Source of the DNA: Pseudomonas sp. MAG733B
Lineage (GTDB): Bacteria > Pseudomonadota > Gammaproteobacteria > Pseudomonadales > Pseudomonadaceae
DNA length: 64,000 bases
Direction: 5' to 3'
NCBI RefSeq assembly: GCF_036884845.1
Contig: NZ_CP145732.1
Coordinates: 2,108,001 to 2,172,000 of the forward strand
The stretch's first letter is position 1. Every line of letters begins with the position of its first letter. The notes beneath the pieces were generated by a model that saw nothing but the letters and a program-made list of their open reading frames with translations, was not told the DNA's origin and made no database searches. The position numbers were made by a program, and so were the translations under genes. Below are positions 1 through 8,702 of this stretch, piece by piece.

Positions 1-1272
1 CTGGCTGCAACCGCCAAGGCCAGCAATGTTCGCTGGCGGATCTTCGCGATCATTTTCGCGCTGACCATGGTCAACCTGATCGACCGGGTGTCGCTGTCCA
101 TCGCGATGCCGACCATCGCCAATGAATTCTCGCTGTCACCGAGCATGCAGGGCCTGATCCTCAGCAGCTTTTTCTGGGCCTATGCACTGTTGCAAATTCC
201 CGGTGGCTGGATGATCGACCGTTTTGGTCCGCACCGCGTCATCAGTTGGTCCACCGGGTTGTGGGGCACTTTCCAGGTGCTGGCGGCATTTGCCACCGGG
301 GGCTTGTCATTGTTGTTTGCGCGGGTTGCGTTGGGCGCCGCCGAAGCACCGTTGTTCCCCTCGGGTGGCAAGCTGATTTCGCTGTGGCTGGCCCCAGGCG
401 AACGCAGTCGCGGCGCGGTGTTGATGGACAGCGGTAGCCCGCTCGGTGTGGCGCTGGGCGGGTTGATCATTGCCTACTTGATTGCGTCGCTGGACTCCTG
501 GCGGTTGGCTTTTGTCATTGCCGGTATCGCGACTCTGGTGTTGGCGTGGCTGGCGCGGCGTTATCTGCGTGATGACCCGGCCAGCCATCCGCAAGTCAAT
601 GAACTGGAGCTTGAGAAAATCAACGCCGGACGCGCCACACCCGCCGCCGAAGCCGCGCGTGCACCGGTCAAAGGCTTGGGCATCGCTGCCCGTTCCCTGA
701 GCGGTTTGCTGATCGGTCGAGCCAGTTGGGCGATGGTGTATTTCGGTCTGCTGACCTGGGGGCCGAGCTATCTGTCCCAGGCTCGCGGGTTTGATATCAA
801 GGGCATTGGCGCGGCGACATTTGTGATTTTCGTCTGCGGTGCGCTGGGTTCGTTGACTGGTGGTTTCCTTTGCGACGGCTTGATCCGCAAAGGCGTGAGT
901 CGCGCAGTGGCGGTCAAGAGCCTGCTGGCGTTTTCCGGTCTGGTAGCGCTCGGCGCGTTCCTGTTGCTGCCGACCCTGAGCAATCCTTTTGCGGCAGTGG
1001 CGTTGTTGGCCATGACCGCGTTTTTCCTGATGTGGGGCAGCCTCTACTGGAGCTTCCCGGCGTTGCTGGCAGCACCGGCGCGGGTCGGTTTGATCGGCGG
1101 TGTAATGAACATGGCCGGCAGCACCGGCGGCATCGCGGTGCCGATCCTGGTGGGCGTGATCCTGCAAATGTCCGGTGGTTTTGCCCCGGTGCTGGGGTTC
1201 TTCGCGGCGTGCTCGGCGGTGTTCGTGCTGGCGACGTTGTTTATCAGTCTGGATGAGGTGCGCCATGACTAA
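1..1272 (+). CDS. MFS transporter, sugar-acid (ACS) type, 5' end outside window
   Basis: The frame is open from base 1, so the true start lies upstream; 423 residues are visible. The protein is almost wholly hydrophobic with about eleven membrane segments and the DRFGPHR loop typical of the major facilitator superfamily after the second visible segment. The general look (NLIDRVSLSIAMPTIA near the N-terminus) matches anion:cation symporters that import glucarate, galactonate or rhamnonate. It overlaps the next gene by 8 bp and heads a set of sugar-acid enzymes, so proton-coupled uptake of an aldonate or related acid is inferred. The exact substrate cannot be read from the sequence. Confidence 0.88.
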   Translation: MAATAKASNVRWRIFAIIFALTMVNLIDRVSLSIAMPTIANEFSLSPSMQGLILSSFFWAYALLQIPGGWMIDRFGPHRVISWSTGLWGTFQVLAAFATGGLSLLFARVALGAAEAPLFPSGGKLISLWLAPGERSRGAVLMDSGSPLGVALGGLIIAYLIASLDSWRLAFVIAGIATLVLAWLARRYLRDDPASHPQVNELELEKINAGRATPAAEAARAPVKGLGIAARSLSGLLIGRASWAMVYFGLLTWGPSYLSQARGFDIKGIGAATFVIFVCGALGSLTGGFLCDGLIRKGVSRAVAVKSLLAFSGLVALGAFLLLPTLSNPFAAVALLAMTAFFLMWGSLYWSFPALLAAPARVGLIGGVMNMAGSTGGIAVPILVGVILQMSGGFAPVLGFFAACSAVFVLATLFISLDEVRHD

Positions 1273-2224
1273 TCCGTTATGGAACGGCCCGATCATCGAC
1301 GCCCATCATCATTTCTGGGACCCGATCCTCAACGATCACCCGTGGCTCGCTCCCGAAGCCAATATCCCGTTTCGCTACGGTGACTACAGCGCGATCAAGC
1401 GCCGCTATTTTCCCGAGGACTACTTCGCCGATGCAGGTTCGCACAACGTCGTGCAAACGGTGTACGTCGAGACCGAATGGAACCCGCAGGACCCGATTGG
1501 CGAAACCCGTTTCATCGAGCAACTGGCCGCCCGTTATGGCGTGCCGAATGCAATCGTTGCGCAAGCCTGGCTTGATCATCCGGACGCCATCGATGTGCTG
1601 ACCGAGCAGGCGAGTTTCAAGTGCGTACGCAGCGTTCGCCACAAGCCCGGCGGCCCGACCGCGCCGGAGCAGGTCGGGCGCTTGCGCAGTCTGATGAGTG
1701 ACGAACACTGGCGCCGCAGTTACGCCGCACTTGAAGGTTTGGGTCTGCATTTCGATTTGCAGACACCGTGGTGGAACCTGCACGAAGCCGAACGGTTGGC
1801 CCGGGACTTTCCCGGCATCACCCTGATTATCAACCACGCGGGATTGCCCAACGACCGCAGCGGCGAAGGCCTGGCCGGTTGGCGCCTGGCGATGGCGCGG
1901 CTGGCCCAGTGGCCGAACGTGCAGGTGAAAATTTCCGGCCTGGGGCAGGGCGGCCAACGCTGGCGCGCCAAAGACAATGCCTGGATCGTGCGCGAAGTGA
2001 TCGCCATTTTCGGAGCCGACCGGGCGATGTTTGCCAGTAACTTTCCGGTGGACGGCCTGTGCGGCTCGTTCGATGACATCTACAGCGGTTTCAAATCCAT
2101 CGTCGCCGATCTGCCGTTGGCCGATCAGGAGCGACTGTTCTACAGCAATGCGCAGCGCGTTTATCGCTGCGAGCCTTGCGCCATTGACCGGGCGTGGCCT
2201 GAACCCTTGAGGAGTGAAGCATGA
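1265..2224 (+). CDS. COG3618-type metal-dependent amidohydrolase (lactonase-like)
   Basis: The 319-residue protein opens with IIDAHHHFWDP, the metal-binding strand-1 motif of TIM-barrel amidohydrolases related to L-fuconolactonase and 4-sulfomuconolactonase. Later it has NHAGLP (third histidine region), KISGLG and a late ASNFPVDG aspartate, as in this family. The ATG at 1265 is chosen because it gives the family's N-terminus directly before the HHH motif; it overlaps the transporter end by 8 bp. The stop overlaps the next ATG (ATGA). Known members hydrolyse sugar lactones or similar cyclic esters; here opening of a lactone in the sugar-acid pathway is inferred, not shown. Confidence 0.85.
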   Translation: MTNPLWNGPIIDAHHHFWDPILNDHPWLAPEANIPFRYGDYSAIKRRYFPEDYFADAGSHNVVQTVYVETEWNPQDPIGETRFIEQLAARYGVPNAIVAQAWLDHPDAIDVLTEQASFKCVRSVRHKPGGPTAPEQVGRLRSLMSDEHWRRSYAALEGLGLHFDLQTPWWNLHEAERLARDFPGITLIINHAGLPNDRSGEGLAGWRLAMARLAQWPNVQVKISGLGQGGQRWRAKDNAWIVREVIAIFGADRAMFASNFPVDGLCGSFDDIYSGFKSIVADLPLADQERLFYSNAQRVYRCEPCAIDRAWPEPLRSEA

Positions 2225-3225
2225 AAAAATCCACCATCGCCATGGTCCTTGGTGACCCTGCGGGCATCGGTCCTGAGTTGATCGCACGTCTGCTCGCCGA
2301 GCCTGAAGTGCGCAACAAGGCCAACGTGATCCTGATTGCCGACGAGGCGGAAATGCGTCGCGGCATGCGCATCGCCGGCGCTGAATTTCCTTATCGGCGC
2401 GTGGAGTCGCTGGAGCAGTTGGAGTTTGTCGATGACACGCCGCTGTTCTATGACTTTCGTGGTGACACCGTTGGTGAGTTCCCGCGCAGCGAAGCCAGTG
2501 TGATTGGCGGTCGCTACAGCCTCGATACCCTGGAAAAAGCCCTGCGCCTGACCGAGGCCGGCACCACCGACGCGATCCTGTTCGGGCCGCTGAACAAGAC
2601 CTCGTTGCACATGGCCGGCATGGCGCACAACGACGAGTTGCACTGGTTCGCCGAGTTGCTGGGTTTCCACGGGCCGTTCTGTGAGTTCAACGTGCTCGAC
2701 AATTTGTGGACTTCCCGAGTGACGTCCCACGTGGCGTTGGCCGAAGTCTCGGGCCTGCTCAGCCAGCAGCGAGTAGTGGAAGCGATTCAACTGATTGATA
2801 CCGCGCTCAAGCGCAACGGACTGGAGAAACCGCGAATCGGTGTCTGTGGCTTGAATCCGCACAATGGTGACAACGGCTCGTTCGGCCGCGAAGAGCTGGA
2901 CATCATCGGCCCGGCCGTTCGCTCGGCGCAGGCGTTGGGCATTGCTGCGGAAGGACCGTATCCGGGAGACACGATTTTCCTCAAGGTCCAGGGCGATGCC
3001 AGTGCCTTCGACGCGGTCGTCACCATGTATCACGACCAGGGCCAGATCGCGATCAAACTGATGGGCTTCTCCCGTGGCGTGACGGTGCAGGGCGGTTTGC
3101 CGATCCCGATCACCACACCGGCCCACGGCACCGCATTCGACATCGCAGGGCAGGGCAAGGCGAACGTCGGTGCGACACGTCAGGCGTTCGAGATTGCCTG
3201 CCGGATGGGTCGCAACCGGCACTGA
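2221..3225 (+). CDS. PdxA2-type 4-phosphoerythronate/threonate dehydrogenase family protein
   Basis: The 334-residue protein has the PdxA hallmark GDPAGIGPE at residues 11-19 and the MYHDQGQ metal/substrate motif near residue 269, with further conserved histidines in NDELHWF and TSHVALAEV. PdxA makes the pyridoxal precursor, but the paralogue PdxA2 oxidatively decarboxylates 4-phospho-threonate or -erythronate in catabolic operons, normally beside a DUF1537 kinase. No such kinase is present here, so it may use a non-phosphorylated substrate (as TerA does) or a kinase elsewhere. It starts inside the amidohydrolase stop (ATGA), so translational coupling is likely. The catabolic context argues against biosynthetic pdxA. 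Confidence 0.82.
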   Translation: MKKSTIAMVLGDPAGIGPELIARLLAEPEVRNKANVILIADEAEMRRGMRIAGAEFPYRRVESLEQLEFVDDTPLFYDFRGDTVGEFPRSEASVIGGRYSLDTLEKALRLTEAGTTDAILFGPLNKTSLHMAGMAHNDELHWFAELLGFHGPFCEFNVLDNLWTSRVTSHVALAEVSGLLSQQRVVEAIQLIDTALKRNGLEKPRIGVCGLNPHNGDNGSFGREELDIIGPAVRSAQALGIAAEGPYPGDTIFLKVQGDASAFDAVVTMYHDQGQIAIKLMGFSRGVTVQGGLPIPITTPAHGTAFDIAGQGKANVGATRQAFEIACRMGRNRH

Positions 3226-3255
3226 TCCCGGATTTCCAAAGCAACAAAAATCCCC

Positions 3256-3345
3256 TGTGGGAGCGGGCTTGCTCGCGAATGCGCTGGGTCAGACGACCTT
3301 TACGTCGACTGACACTCCCTCTTCGCGAGCAAGCCCGCTCCCACA
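3256..3345. repeat. REP doublet (REPIN-like), core GGGAGCGGGCTTGCTCGCGA
   Basis: Two inverted copies of a 24-base REP sequence (3256-3279 and 3322-3345) enclose a 42-base spacer. A run of seven T follows the second arm, so the structure may also stop transcription behind the PdxA2-like gene. Confidence 0.9.
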
Positions 3346-3369
3346 TTTTTTTGTGCGATGCCTAATAAC

Positions 3370-3394
3370 CCGATTAAGGCATTAATCGGTTTTT
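3370..3394 (+). terminator. Hairpin plus T-run behind the PdxA2 gene
   Basis: A perfect 8-bp inverted repeat, CCGATTAA-GGCA-TTAATCGG, is followed by TTTTT. The stem is AT-rich, so it is either a weak terminator or an operator for the dehydratase gene that starts at 3554. Confidence 0.45.
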
Positions 3395-3553
3395 GCTATC
3401 ACCCCAGGTTATCGACGGATGTGCATAAGTGATTATCCGCAGCCCCCGGGCGCTGGCTAAAGTCGGTCCATCGAATGCAGGAGCCCATCTGAAAAAAGCT
3501 CTGCGCACACGACCGACAACTACAAGAATCCGGCAGCCCAAGGAACTGTATTC

Positions 3554-4729
3554 ATGAAAATCAAAGCGATCCGTACCCGCGTTTTCGAGTGGAAAGGCAA
3601 AGTCGTCCCGCCTCAAGCGCACTTCTGCACCAACGCCAGCGACATCCTGTTCGAACGCGGTGACGCCATGGGCTCGTTCCGTTTCCACGGCTGGCTGGTG
3701 GTGGAAGTCGAGACCGATACCGGTCTTGTCGGCATCGGTAACTGCGCCCTGGCGCCGCGTGTGGCCAAGGAAATCATCGACACTTACCTGGCACCGATCG
3801 CCATTGGCGAAGACCCGTTCGACAACGAATACATCTGGCAGAAGATGTACCGCCAGAGCCACGCCTGGGGTCGCAAAGGCATCGGCATGGCGGCGATCTC
3901 GGCGATCGACATCGCCATCTGGGACATCATGGGCAAAGCGGTGAACAAGCCGGTGTTCAAACTGCTCGGCGGGCGCACCAAGGAAAAAATCTGGACCTAC
4001 GCGTCCAAGCTCTACGCCAACGACAACCTCGACCTGTTCCTCGAAGAAGCCCAGGGTTATCTGAACCAGGGTTTCACAGCGCTGAAAATGCGCTTTGGCT
4101 ACGGTCCGAAAGACGGCCCGGCGGGCATGCGCCGCAACATCGAACAAGTGCGTGCCCTGCGTGAACTGGCCGGCCCGGACGTCGACATCATGCTCGAATG
4201 CTACATGGGCTGGACCCTGGAATATGCGCGTCGCATGTTGCCGAAACTGGCCGAGTTCGAGCCGCGCTGGCTCGAAGAACCGGTGATCGCCGATGACATC
4301 GAAGGCTACATCGAGCTGAAGAAAATGGGGATCATGCCGATCTCCGGCGGCGAACACGAATTCACCTCGTACGGCTTCAAAGACCTGCTGGAACGCCGCG
4401 CCGTCGACGTCATCCAGTACGACACCAACCGCGTCGGCGGCATCACCGCCGCGCGCAAGATCAACGCCATGGCCGAGGCCTGGTCGGTGCCGGTGATTCC
4501 TCATGCCGGGCAGATGCACAACTATCACCTGACCATGTCCACCACCGCCTCGCCGATGGCCGAGTTCTTCCCGGTGTTCGACGTCGAGGTCGGCAACGAA
4601 CTCTTCTACTACGTGTTCAAGGGCGAGCCACAACCGGTCAACGGCTACATCCAGCTCGACGACAACAAACCGGGCCTGGGCCTGGAAATCTCCGATGAGT
4701 ACCTGAGCGATTTCAACATCATCGAATGA
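3554..4729 (+). CDS. Enolase-superfamily sugar-acid dehydratase (L-lyxonate/L-rhamnonate dehydratase-like)
   Basis: The 391-residue protein is a mandelate racemase/muconate-lactonizing enzyme family member. Visible active-site pieces are LKMRFGYG (residues 177-184, basic residue at R180), metal ligands E215 (LECYMGW), E241 (WLEEPV) and E267 (SGGEHE), the QYDTNR strand and the general acid/base H317 ([10 protein letters not shown]). This pattern is that of acid-sugar dehydratases such as L-rhamnonate dehydratase. Together with the AraD1-like and dioxovalerate dehydrogenase genes downstream it most likely turns a pentonate into a 2-keto-3-deoxypentonate. L-lyxonate is a candidate, because I recall a related P. 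aeruginosa pathway. AAGGA sits ahead of the ATG. Confidence 0.86.
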   Translation: MKIKAIRTRVFEWKGKVVPPQAHFCTNASDILFERGDAMGSFRFHGWLVVEVETDTGLVGIGNCALAPRVAKEIIDTYLAPIAIGEDPFDNEYIWQKMYRQSHAWGRKGIGMAAISAIDIAIWDIMGKAVNKPVFKLLGGRTKEKIWTYASKLYANDNLDLFLEEAQGYLNQGFTALKMRFGYGPKDGPAGMRRNIEQVRALRELAGPDVDIMLECYMGWTLEYARRMLPKLAEFEPRWLEEPVIADDIEGYIELKKMGIMPISGGEHEFTSYGFKDLLERRAVDVIQYDTNRVGGITAARKINAMAEAWSVPVIPHAGQMHNYHLTMSTTASPMAEFFPVFDVEVGNELFYYVFKGEPQPVNGYIQLDDNKPGLGLEISDEYLSDFNIIE

Positions 4730-4781
4730 CCTTCAAGCGCCGCTTTCGGGCGGCGTTCGGTTGACTGATTGGAGGCACACC

Positions 4782-5777
4782 ATGCACCTGATTCAATTTG
4801 AAAACACTGAGGGCGAGCGTCAGGTCGGCGTGGTCGCCGGGGCGCAGATTCTGCTGGTGCGCGACACCCGCAGCACCCGCGAACTGGCACTGGCGGCGAT
4901 TCGTGCGCAACGCAATCTGCAAGAGGAAGTCGCCTTGCGCGGTACCGAACCGGGACCGGATTACGCGACGCTGCTGCAGCAGGGCAAAGTCCTGCCACCG
5001 CTGGACCACGAAGACCCGGCCCATTGCCTGATCAGCGGCACCGGCCTGACTCATCTGGGCAGCGCCTCGGTACGAGACAAAATGCACCAGCATGACGGTG
5101 AAGTCGAAGCCGGCATGACCGACACCATGCGCATTTTCAAATGGGGCCTTGAGGGCGGAAAACCAGCGGCCGGGCAGGTCGGCGCGCAACCGGAATGGTT
5201 CTACAAGGGCGATGGCAGCATCGTCGTGCGCCCCGGTGCGGACTTCCCGGTGCCGCCATTTGCCGAAGACGCCGGTGAAGAACCTGAGCTGACCGGCCTC
5301 TACGTGATTGGCGACGACGGCCAGCCGTACCGCGTCGGTTATGCATTGGGCAATGAGTTCTCCGACCATGTCATGGAACGGCGCAACTACCTGTACCTCG
5401 CCCATTCGAAACTGCGCAGTTGCTCCTACGGTCCGGAGCTGCGCGTCGGGGAGCTACCCAAGCATCTGGTCGGCACCAGCCGCATTAAACGCAATGGCGA
5501 AACGATCTGGGAAAAGGAGTTTCTCAGCGGTGAAGACAACATGTGCCACAGCCTGGCCAACCTCGAATTTCACCACTTCAAATACGCGCAGTTTTTGCGC
5601 CCCGGTGATGTTCACGTGCATTACTTCGGCACCGCGACGCTGTCGTTTGCCGACGGCGTGAAGACCCAGCCGGGGGATCGCTTCCAGATCAGCCTCGATG
5701 AGTTCGGCGCGCCGTTGGTCAACGGTATCGGCGAGAGTGCCCAGCCGTTGGCCATCGGTAACGTACGCCAGCTCTAA
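4782..5777 (+). CDS. AraD1/GguC-type FAH-fold protein, probable 2-keto-3-deoxypentonate dehydratase
   Basis: The 331-residue protein belongs to the AraD1/GguC branch of the fumarylacetoacetate hydrolase fold (ISGTGLTHLGSA region; LTGLYVIGDDGQPYRVGYAL; GNEFSDH with acidic metal ligands). The ATG at 4782 is preferred over an upstream in-frame TTG because GGAGG lies eight bases before it. A GC-rich hairpin (4738-4755) lies between it and the dehydratase stop. Family members dehydrate 2-keto-3-deoxy-arabonate or -lyxonate to 2-oxoglutarate semialdehyde, which the next gene would oxidise. The assignment to dehydration rests on context. Confidence 0.8.
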   Translation: MHLIQFENTEGERQVGVVAGAQILLVRDTRSTRELALAAIRAQRNLQEEVALRGTEPGPDYATLLQQGKVLPPLDHEDPAHCLISGTGLTHLGSASVRDKMHQHDGEVEAGMTDTMRIFKWGLEGGKPAAGQVGAQPEWFYKGDGSIVVRPGADFPVPPFAEDAGEEPELTGLYVIGDDGQPYRVGYALGNEFSDHVMERRNYLYLAHSKLRSCSYGPELRVGELPKHLVGTSRIKRNGETIWEKEFLSGEDNMCHSLANLEFHHFKYAQFLRPGDVHVHYFGTATLSFADGVKTQPGDRFQISLDEFGAPLVNGIGESAQPLAIGNVRQL

Positions 5778-5790
5778 CCGCCCGCCCCCC

Positions 5791-5890
5791 TGTAGGAGCG
5801 AGCCTGCTCGCGAAAAATGCAACGACACCGCGTTAAACCAGAATGGGCGCGTCATCGTTGACGACCTTCGCGAGCAGGCTCGCTCCTACA
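5791..5890. repeat. REP doublet, core GGAGCGAGCCTGCTCGCGA
   Basis: Inverted REP copies at 5791-5813 and 5868-5890 lie between the AraD1-like and aldehyde dehydrogenase genes. Both arms carry the GAGC/GCTC variant of the core, unlike the doublet at 3256. Confidence 0.9.
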
Positions 5891-5917
5891 GTGAATCCGA
5901 CGCTCAAGGAACTCCAC

Positions 5918-7498
5918 ATGACCACGTTACTTGGACACAACTACATCGGCGGTCGTCGCAGTGCCAATGGCACGACGCAGCTGCAAAGCCTCGATGCAAC
6001 GACGGGCGAAGCGCTCCCCGGATTCTTCATTCAGGCATCGGAAGCCGAAGTGGATGCCGCCGCGAAAGCCGCTGCCGCCGCTTACCCGATCTACCGAAAC
6101 CTGAGCGCTGAAAAGCGCGCAACCTTCCTCGATGCCATCGCCGATGAAATCGATGCGCTAGGCGATGATTTCGTCGCCACCGTATGCCGCGAAACCGCGT
6201 TGCCAGCCGGGCGTATTCAAGGTGAACGCGGTCGCACCAGCGGCCAGTTGCGCCTGTTCGCCAAGGTGCTGCGTCGCGGTGATTTCTATGGGGCGCGCAT
6301 CGACCGGGCATTGCCGGATCGCCAGCCGCTGCCACGTCCGGACCTGCGTCAGTACCGCATCGCTCTCGGGCCGGTCGCGGTGTTCGGTGCCAGCAACTTT
6401 CCGTTGGCATTCTCCACCGCTGGTGGCGATACCGCCTCGGCACTGGCCGCCGGTTGCCCGGTTGTGTTCAAGGCCCACAGCGGGCACATGGCGACCGCCG
6501 AGTGGGTGGCGGACGCGATCATCCGCGCCGCCGAACGCACGGAAATGCCGGCGGGTGTGTTCAACATGATTTATGGCGGTGGCGTCGGTGAGTGGCTGGT
6601 CAAGCATCCGGCGATTCAGGCAGTGGGCTTCACCGGTTCGCTCAAGGGCGGCAATGCCTTGAGCCACATGGCCGCGACCCGGCCACAGCCCATCCCGGTG
6701 TTTGCCGAGATGTCGAGCATCAACCCGGTGTTCCTGTTGCCTGAAGCCCTGGCGGTGCGCGGCGAGCAGATCGCGGCGCAACTGGCCGGTTCGGTGACGT
6801 TGGGGTGCGGTCAGTTCTGTACCAATCCCGGGCTGGTCATCGGTCTGCGTTCGCCGCAGTTCAGCACGTTCCTGGAAACCTTCTGCGCGAGCATGAACCA
6901 GCAACCGCCGCAAACCATGCTCAACGTCGGCGCATTGGCCAGCTACAGCCGAGGCCTGGGTGAGTTGCACGAACATCCGGGGCTGACTCATTTGGCGGGC
7001 AAGCCGCAGCAGGGCAATCAGGCGCAGCCGCAAGTGTTCAAGGCCGATGCCAGCCTGTTGCTCAAGGGCGATGAATTGTTGCAAGAGGAAGTGTTCGGGC
7101 CGACCACCATCGTCATCGAGGTTGAAGATCGCGTGCAGTTGGCGACGGCGCTGCATGGCCTGCGCGGGCAGTTGACGGCGACGCTGATTGGCGAGGCCGA
7201 GGAGTTGCTGGAGTACCGCTGGTTGGCGGAAATGCTGCAGGAGAAAGTCGGGCGGATTTTGCTCAACGGCTATCCGACCGGGGTCGAGGTGTGTGACGCG
7301 ATGGTGCATGGCGGACCGTATCCGGCGACGTCGGATTCTCGCGGCACGTCGGTTGGCACCTTGGCGATTGATCGTTTCCTGCGGCCGGTGTGTTTCCAGA
7401 ATTACCCGGATGCGTTGCTGCCAGAGGCGTTGCAGGACAGTAATCCGCTGGGGATTCGGCGGTTGGTGGATGGGGAGGTCACTCAGTCAGCCTTGTAG
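5918..7498 (+). CDS. 2,5-dioxovalerate (2-oxoglutarate semialdehyde) dehydrogenase, NADP type
   Basis: The 526-residue aldehyde dehydrogenase has its general base E264 in FAEMSS and the catalytic cysteine C301 in GCGQFCTNPG. Length and the ending SDSRGTSVGT...RPVCFQNYP fit the 2-oxoglutarate semialdehyde dehydrogenase family, which oxidises 2,5-dioxovalerate to 2-oxoglutarate. The ATG at 5918 follows AAGGA at 5906-5910; an in-frame start at 5843 would lie inside the REP doublet and is rejected. It is the last step of the inferred pentonate pathway, feeding the TCA cycle. Confidence 0.92.
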   Translation: MTTLLGHNYIGGRRSANGTTQLQSLDATTGEALPGFFIQASEAEVDAAAKAAAAAYPIYRNLSAEKRATFLDAIADEIDALGDDFVATVCRETALPAGRIQGERGRTSGQLRLFAKVLRRGDFYGARIDRALPDRQPLPRPDLRQYRIALGPVAVFGASNFPLAFSTAGGDTASALAAGCPVVFKAHSGHMATAEWVADAIIRAAERTEMPAGVFNMIYGGGVGEWLVKHPAIQAVGFTGSLKGGNALSHMAATRPQPIPVFAEMSSINPVFLLPEALAVRGEQIAAQLAGSVTLGCGQFCTNPGLVIGLRSPQFSTFLETFCASMNQQPPQTMLNVGALASYSRGLGELHEHPGLTHLAGKPQQGNQAQPQVFKADASLLLKGDELLQEEVFGPTTIVIEVEDRVQLATALHGLRGQLTATLIGEAEELLEYRWLAEMLQEKVGRILLNGYPTGVEVCDAMVHGGPYPATSDSRGTSVGTLAIDRFLRPVCFQNYPDALLPEALQDSNPLGIRRLVDGEVTQSAL

Positions 7499-7515
7499 TG
7501 TCTGGGCAATCGCCC

Positions 7516-7590
7516 TCGCGAGCAAGCCCGCTCCCACACTGGATCTTCGCTGTGGCGTAGATCAAATGTGGGAGCGGGCTTGCTCGCGAA
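7516..7590. repeat. REP doublet between convergent genes
   Basis: Inverted copies at 7516-7538 and 7567-7590 of the GGGAGCGGGCTTGCTCGCGA type lie between the aldehyde dehydrogenase stop and the end of the convergent EamA gene. Confidence 0.9.
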
Positions 7591-7613
7591 GGCGTCATCA
7601 GCCTCAGCACAAA

Positions 7614-8522
7614 TTACCTGGCAGTCACCTCAGCCACCTTCACGGCAGCCGGCTTCAACACCAACCACAACGCCACCGCAATCAACACCCCGCCATACAC
7701 ATGCGCCATCGACAGCGGCTCATCGAGAAACAGCCCACCCCACAACACCCCGAACAACGGGATCAAAAAGGTCGTTGTCATCGATTTCACCGGACCAATC
7801 GAGCTCAGGAGCCGGAAGTAAATAATGTAGGCAAACGCCGTGCATCCCAGGCCCAACCCCAGCAACGATAGCCAGACACTCCAGCCGCCCCAGCTCGCCG
7901 GTGGCTGGCTGATCACGCTGTAGCCGAACAGCGGCAGCAGGAACAACGTCGCGCCGAGCATGCTGCCCAGTGCCGACAAACGGCTATCGAGGCCACCGGC
8001 CTGATCCAGCCAGCGGCGGGCCAGAAATCCCGCAAACCCGTAGCAGGTGGTGGCGAGCAAGCAGGCGACGGCACCCATCAGCAGTTCCATATCGAACGCC
8101 ACCGGACCGGCACGTGTCAGCACGCCCACGCCGAACAGCCCGAGGAACACGCCGCCGAGCTTGGCGCCAGTGAGCCTTTCATGGAAAAACAGGCCGCCGA
8201 TCAGCACGCCCATCAAGGGTGTCGTGGCATTGAAAATCGACGAGTAACCAGCGGGCAGCACCTGCGCGGCGACAGAGTAAAGCGTCGCCGGAATCCCGGA
8301 GTTGATCACCCCGAGCAGCATCACGGTTTTCAGTTTGCCCTTGAAATCCCAACTGATGCGCATCAGCGCAAGAATCACCAGCAGTCCGGCAGCAGCGATA
8401 GATACGCGAAAAAAAGCGGTGGGAATGCTGCCAATCACCGGGGCGATGATGCGCATGAACAGGAAACTCGCACCCCAAATGGCCGCCAGGGACAGTAAAC
8501 GGAAAATATCGACGGGGTTCAC
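7614..8522 (-). CDS. EamA/DMT-family transporter
   Basis: The 302-residue protein has about ten membrane helices arranged as two EamA repeats (first half starting LLSLAAIWGASFLFMRI, second at LLMGAVACLLATTCYGFAG). The second repeat contains the usual TTTFLIPLFGVLWGGLFLDE stretch with the acidic residue after the helix. Drug/metabolite superfamily proteins of this size usually export amino acids or other small metabolites across the inner membrane; the substrate is unknown. It is monocistronic, convergent with the catabolic cluster and divergent from aceK. Confidence 0.9.
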   Translation of the reverse strand: MNPVDIFRLLSLAAIWGASFLFMRIIAPVIGSIPTAFFRVSIAAAGLLVILALMRISWDFKGKLKTVMLLGVINSGIPATLYSVAAQVLPAGYSSIFNATTPLMGVLIGGLFFHERLTGAKLGGVFLGLFGVGVLTRAGPVAFDMELLMGAVACLLATTCYGFAGFLARRWLDQAGGLDSRLSALGSMLGATLFLLPLFGYSVISQPPASWGGWSVWLSLLGLGLGCTAFAYIIYFRLLSSIGPVKSMTTTFLIPLFGVLWGGLFLDEPLSMAHVYGGVLIAVALWLVLKPAAVKVAEVTAR

Positions 8523-8702
8523 AGCGCGTTTCCTTCCTTGATGGGAGCGAGAGTGTTGCCGAGCGCCTGAATGATGGCAACCGAAAAACGAGCATTGAAC
8601 TCTTCAGCGCGTCGATGATGCGGCGCCCGGAAAATTACACTTCTCCTGCACCCGCTTCACTGGCTAAGCTCAAGGCTCACGAATTCCCGCAGAGGTCTCA
8701 CC

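Larger units (their letters stand above)
3226..3553. other. Gene-free stretch between PdxA2 and dehydratase genes
   Basis: This 328-base gap holds the REP doublet, the AT-rich hairpin and the presumed promoter of the second half of the cluster. I see no coding frame in it. In the similar P. aeruginosa cluster, as I remember it, a porin and a second MFS gene sit at this place. Confidence 0.6.

Noticed and set aside
3256..3345. Repeated short sequences as a CRISPR array
   Set aside because: The repeats are inverted pairs scattered singly between genes, not direct repeats with regular spacers, and no cas gene is present.
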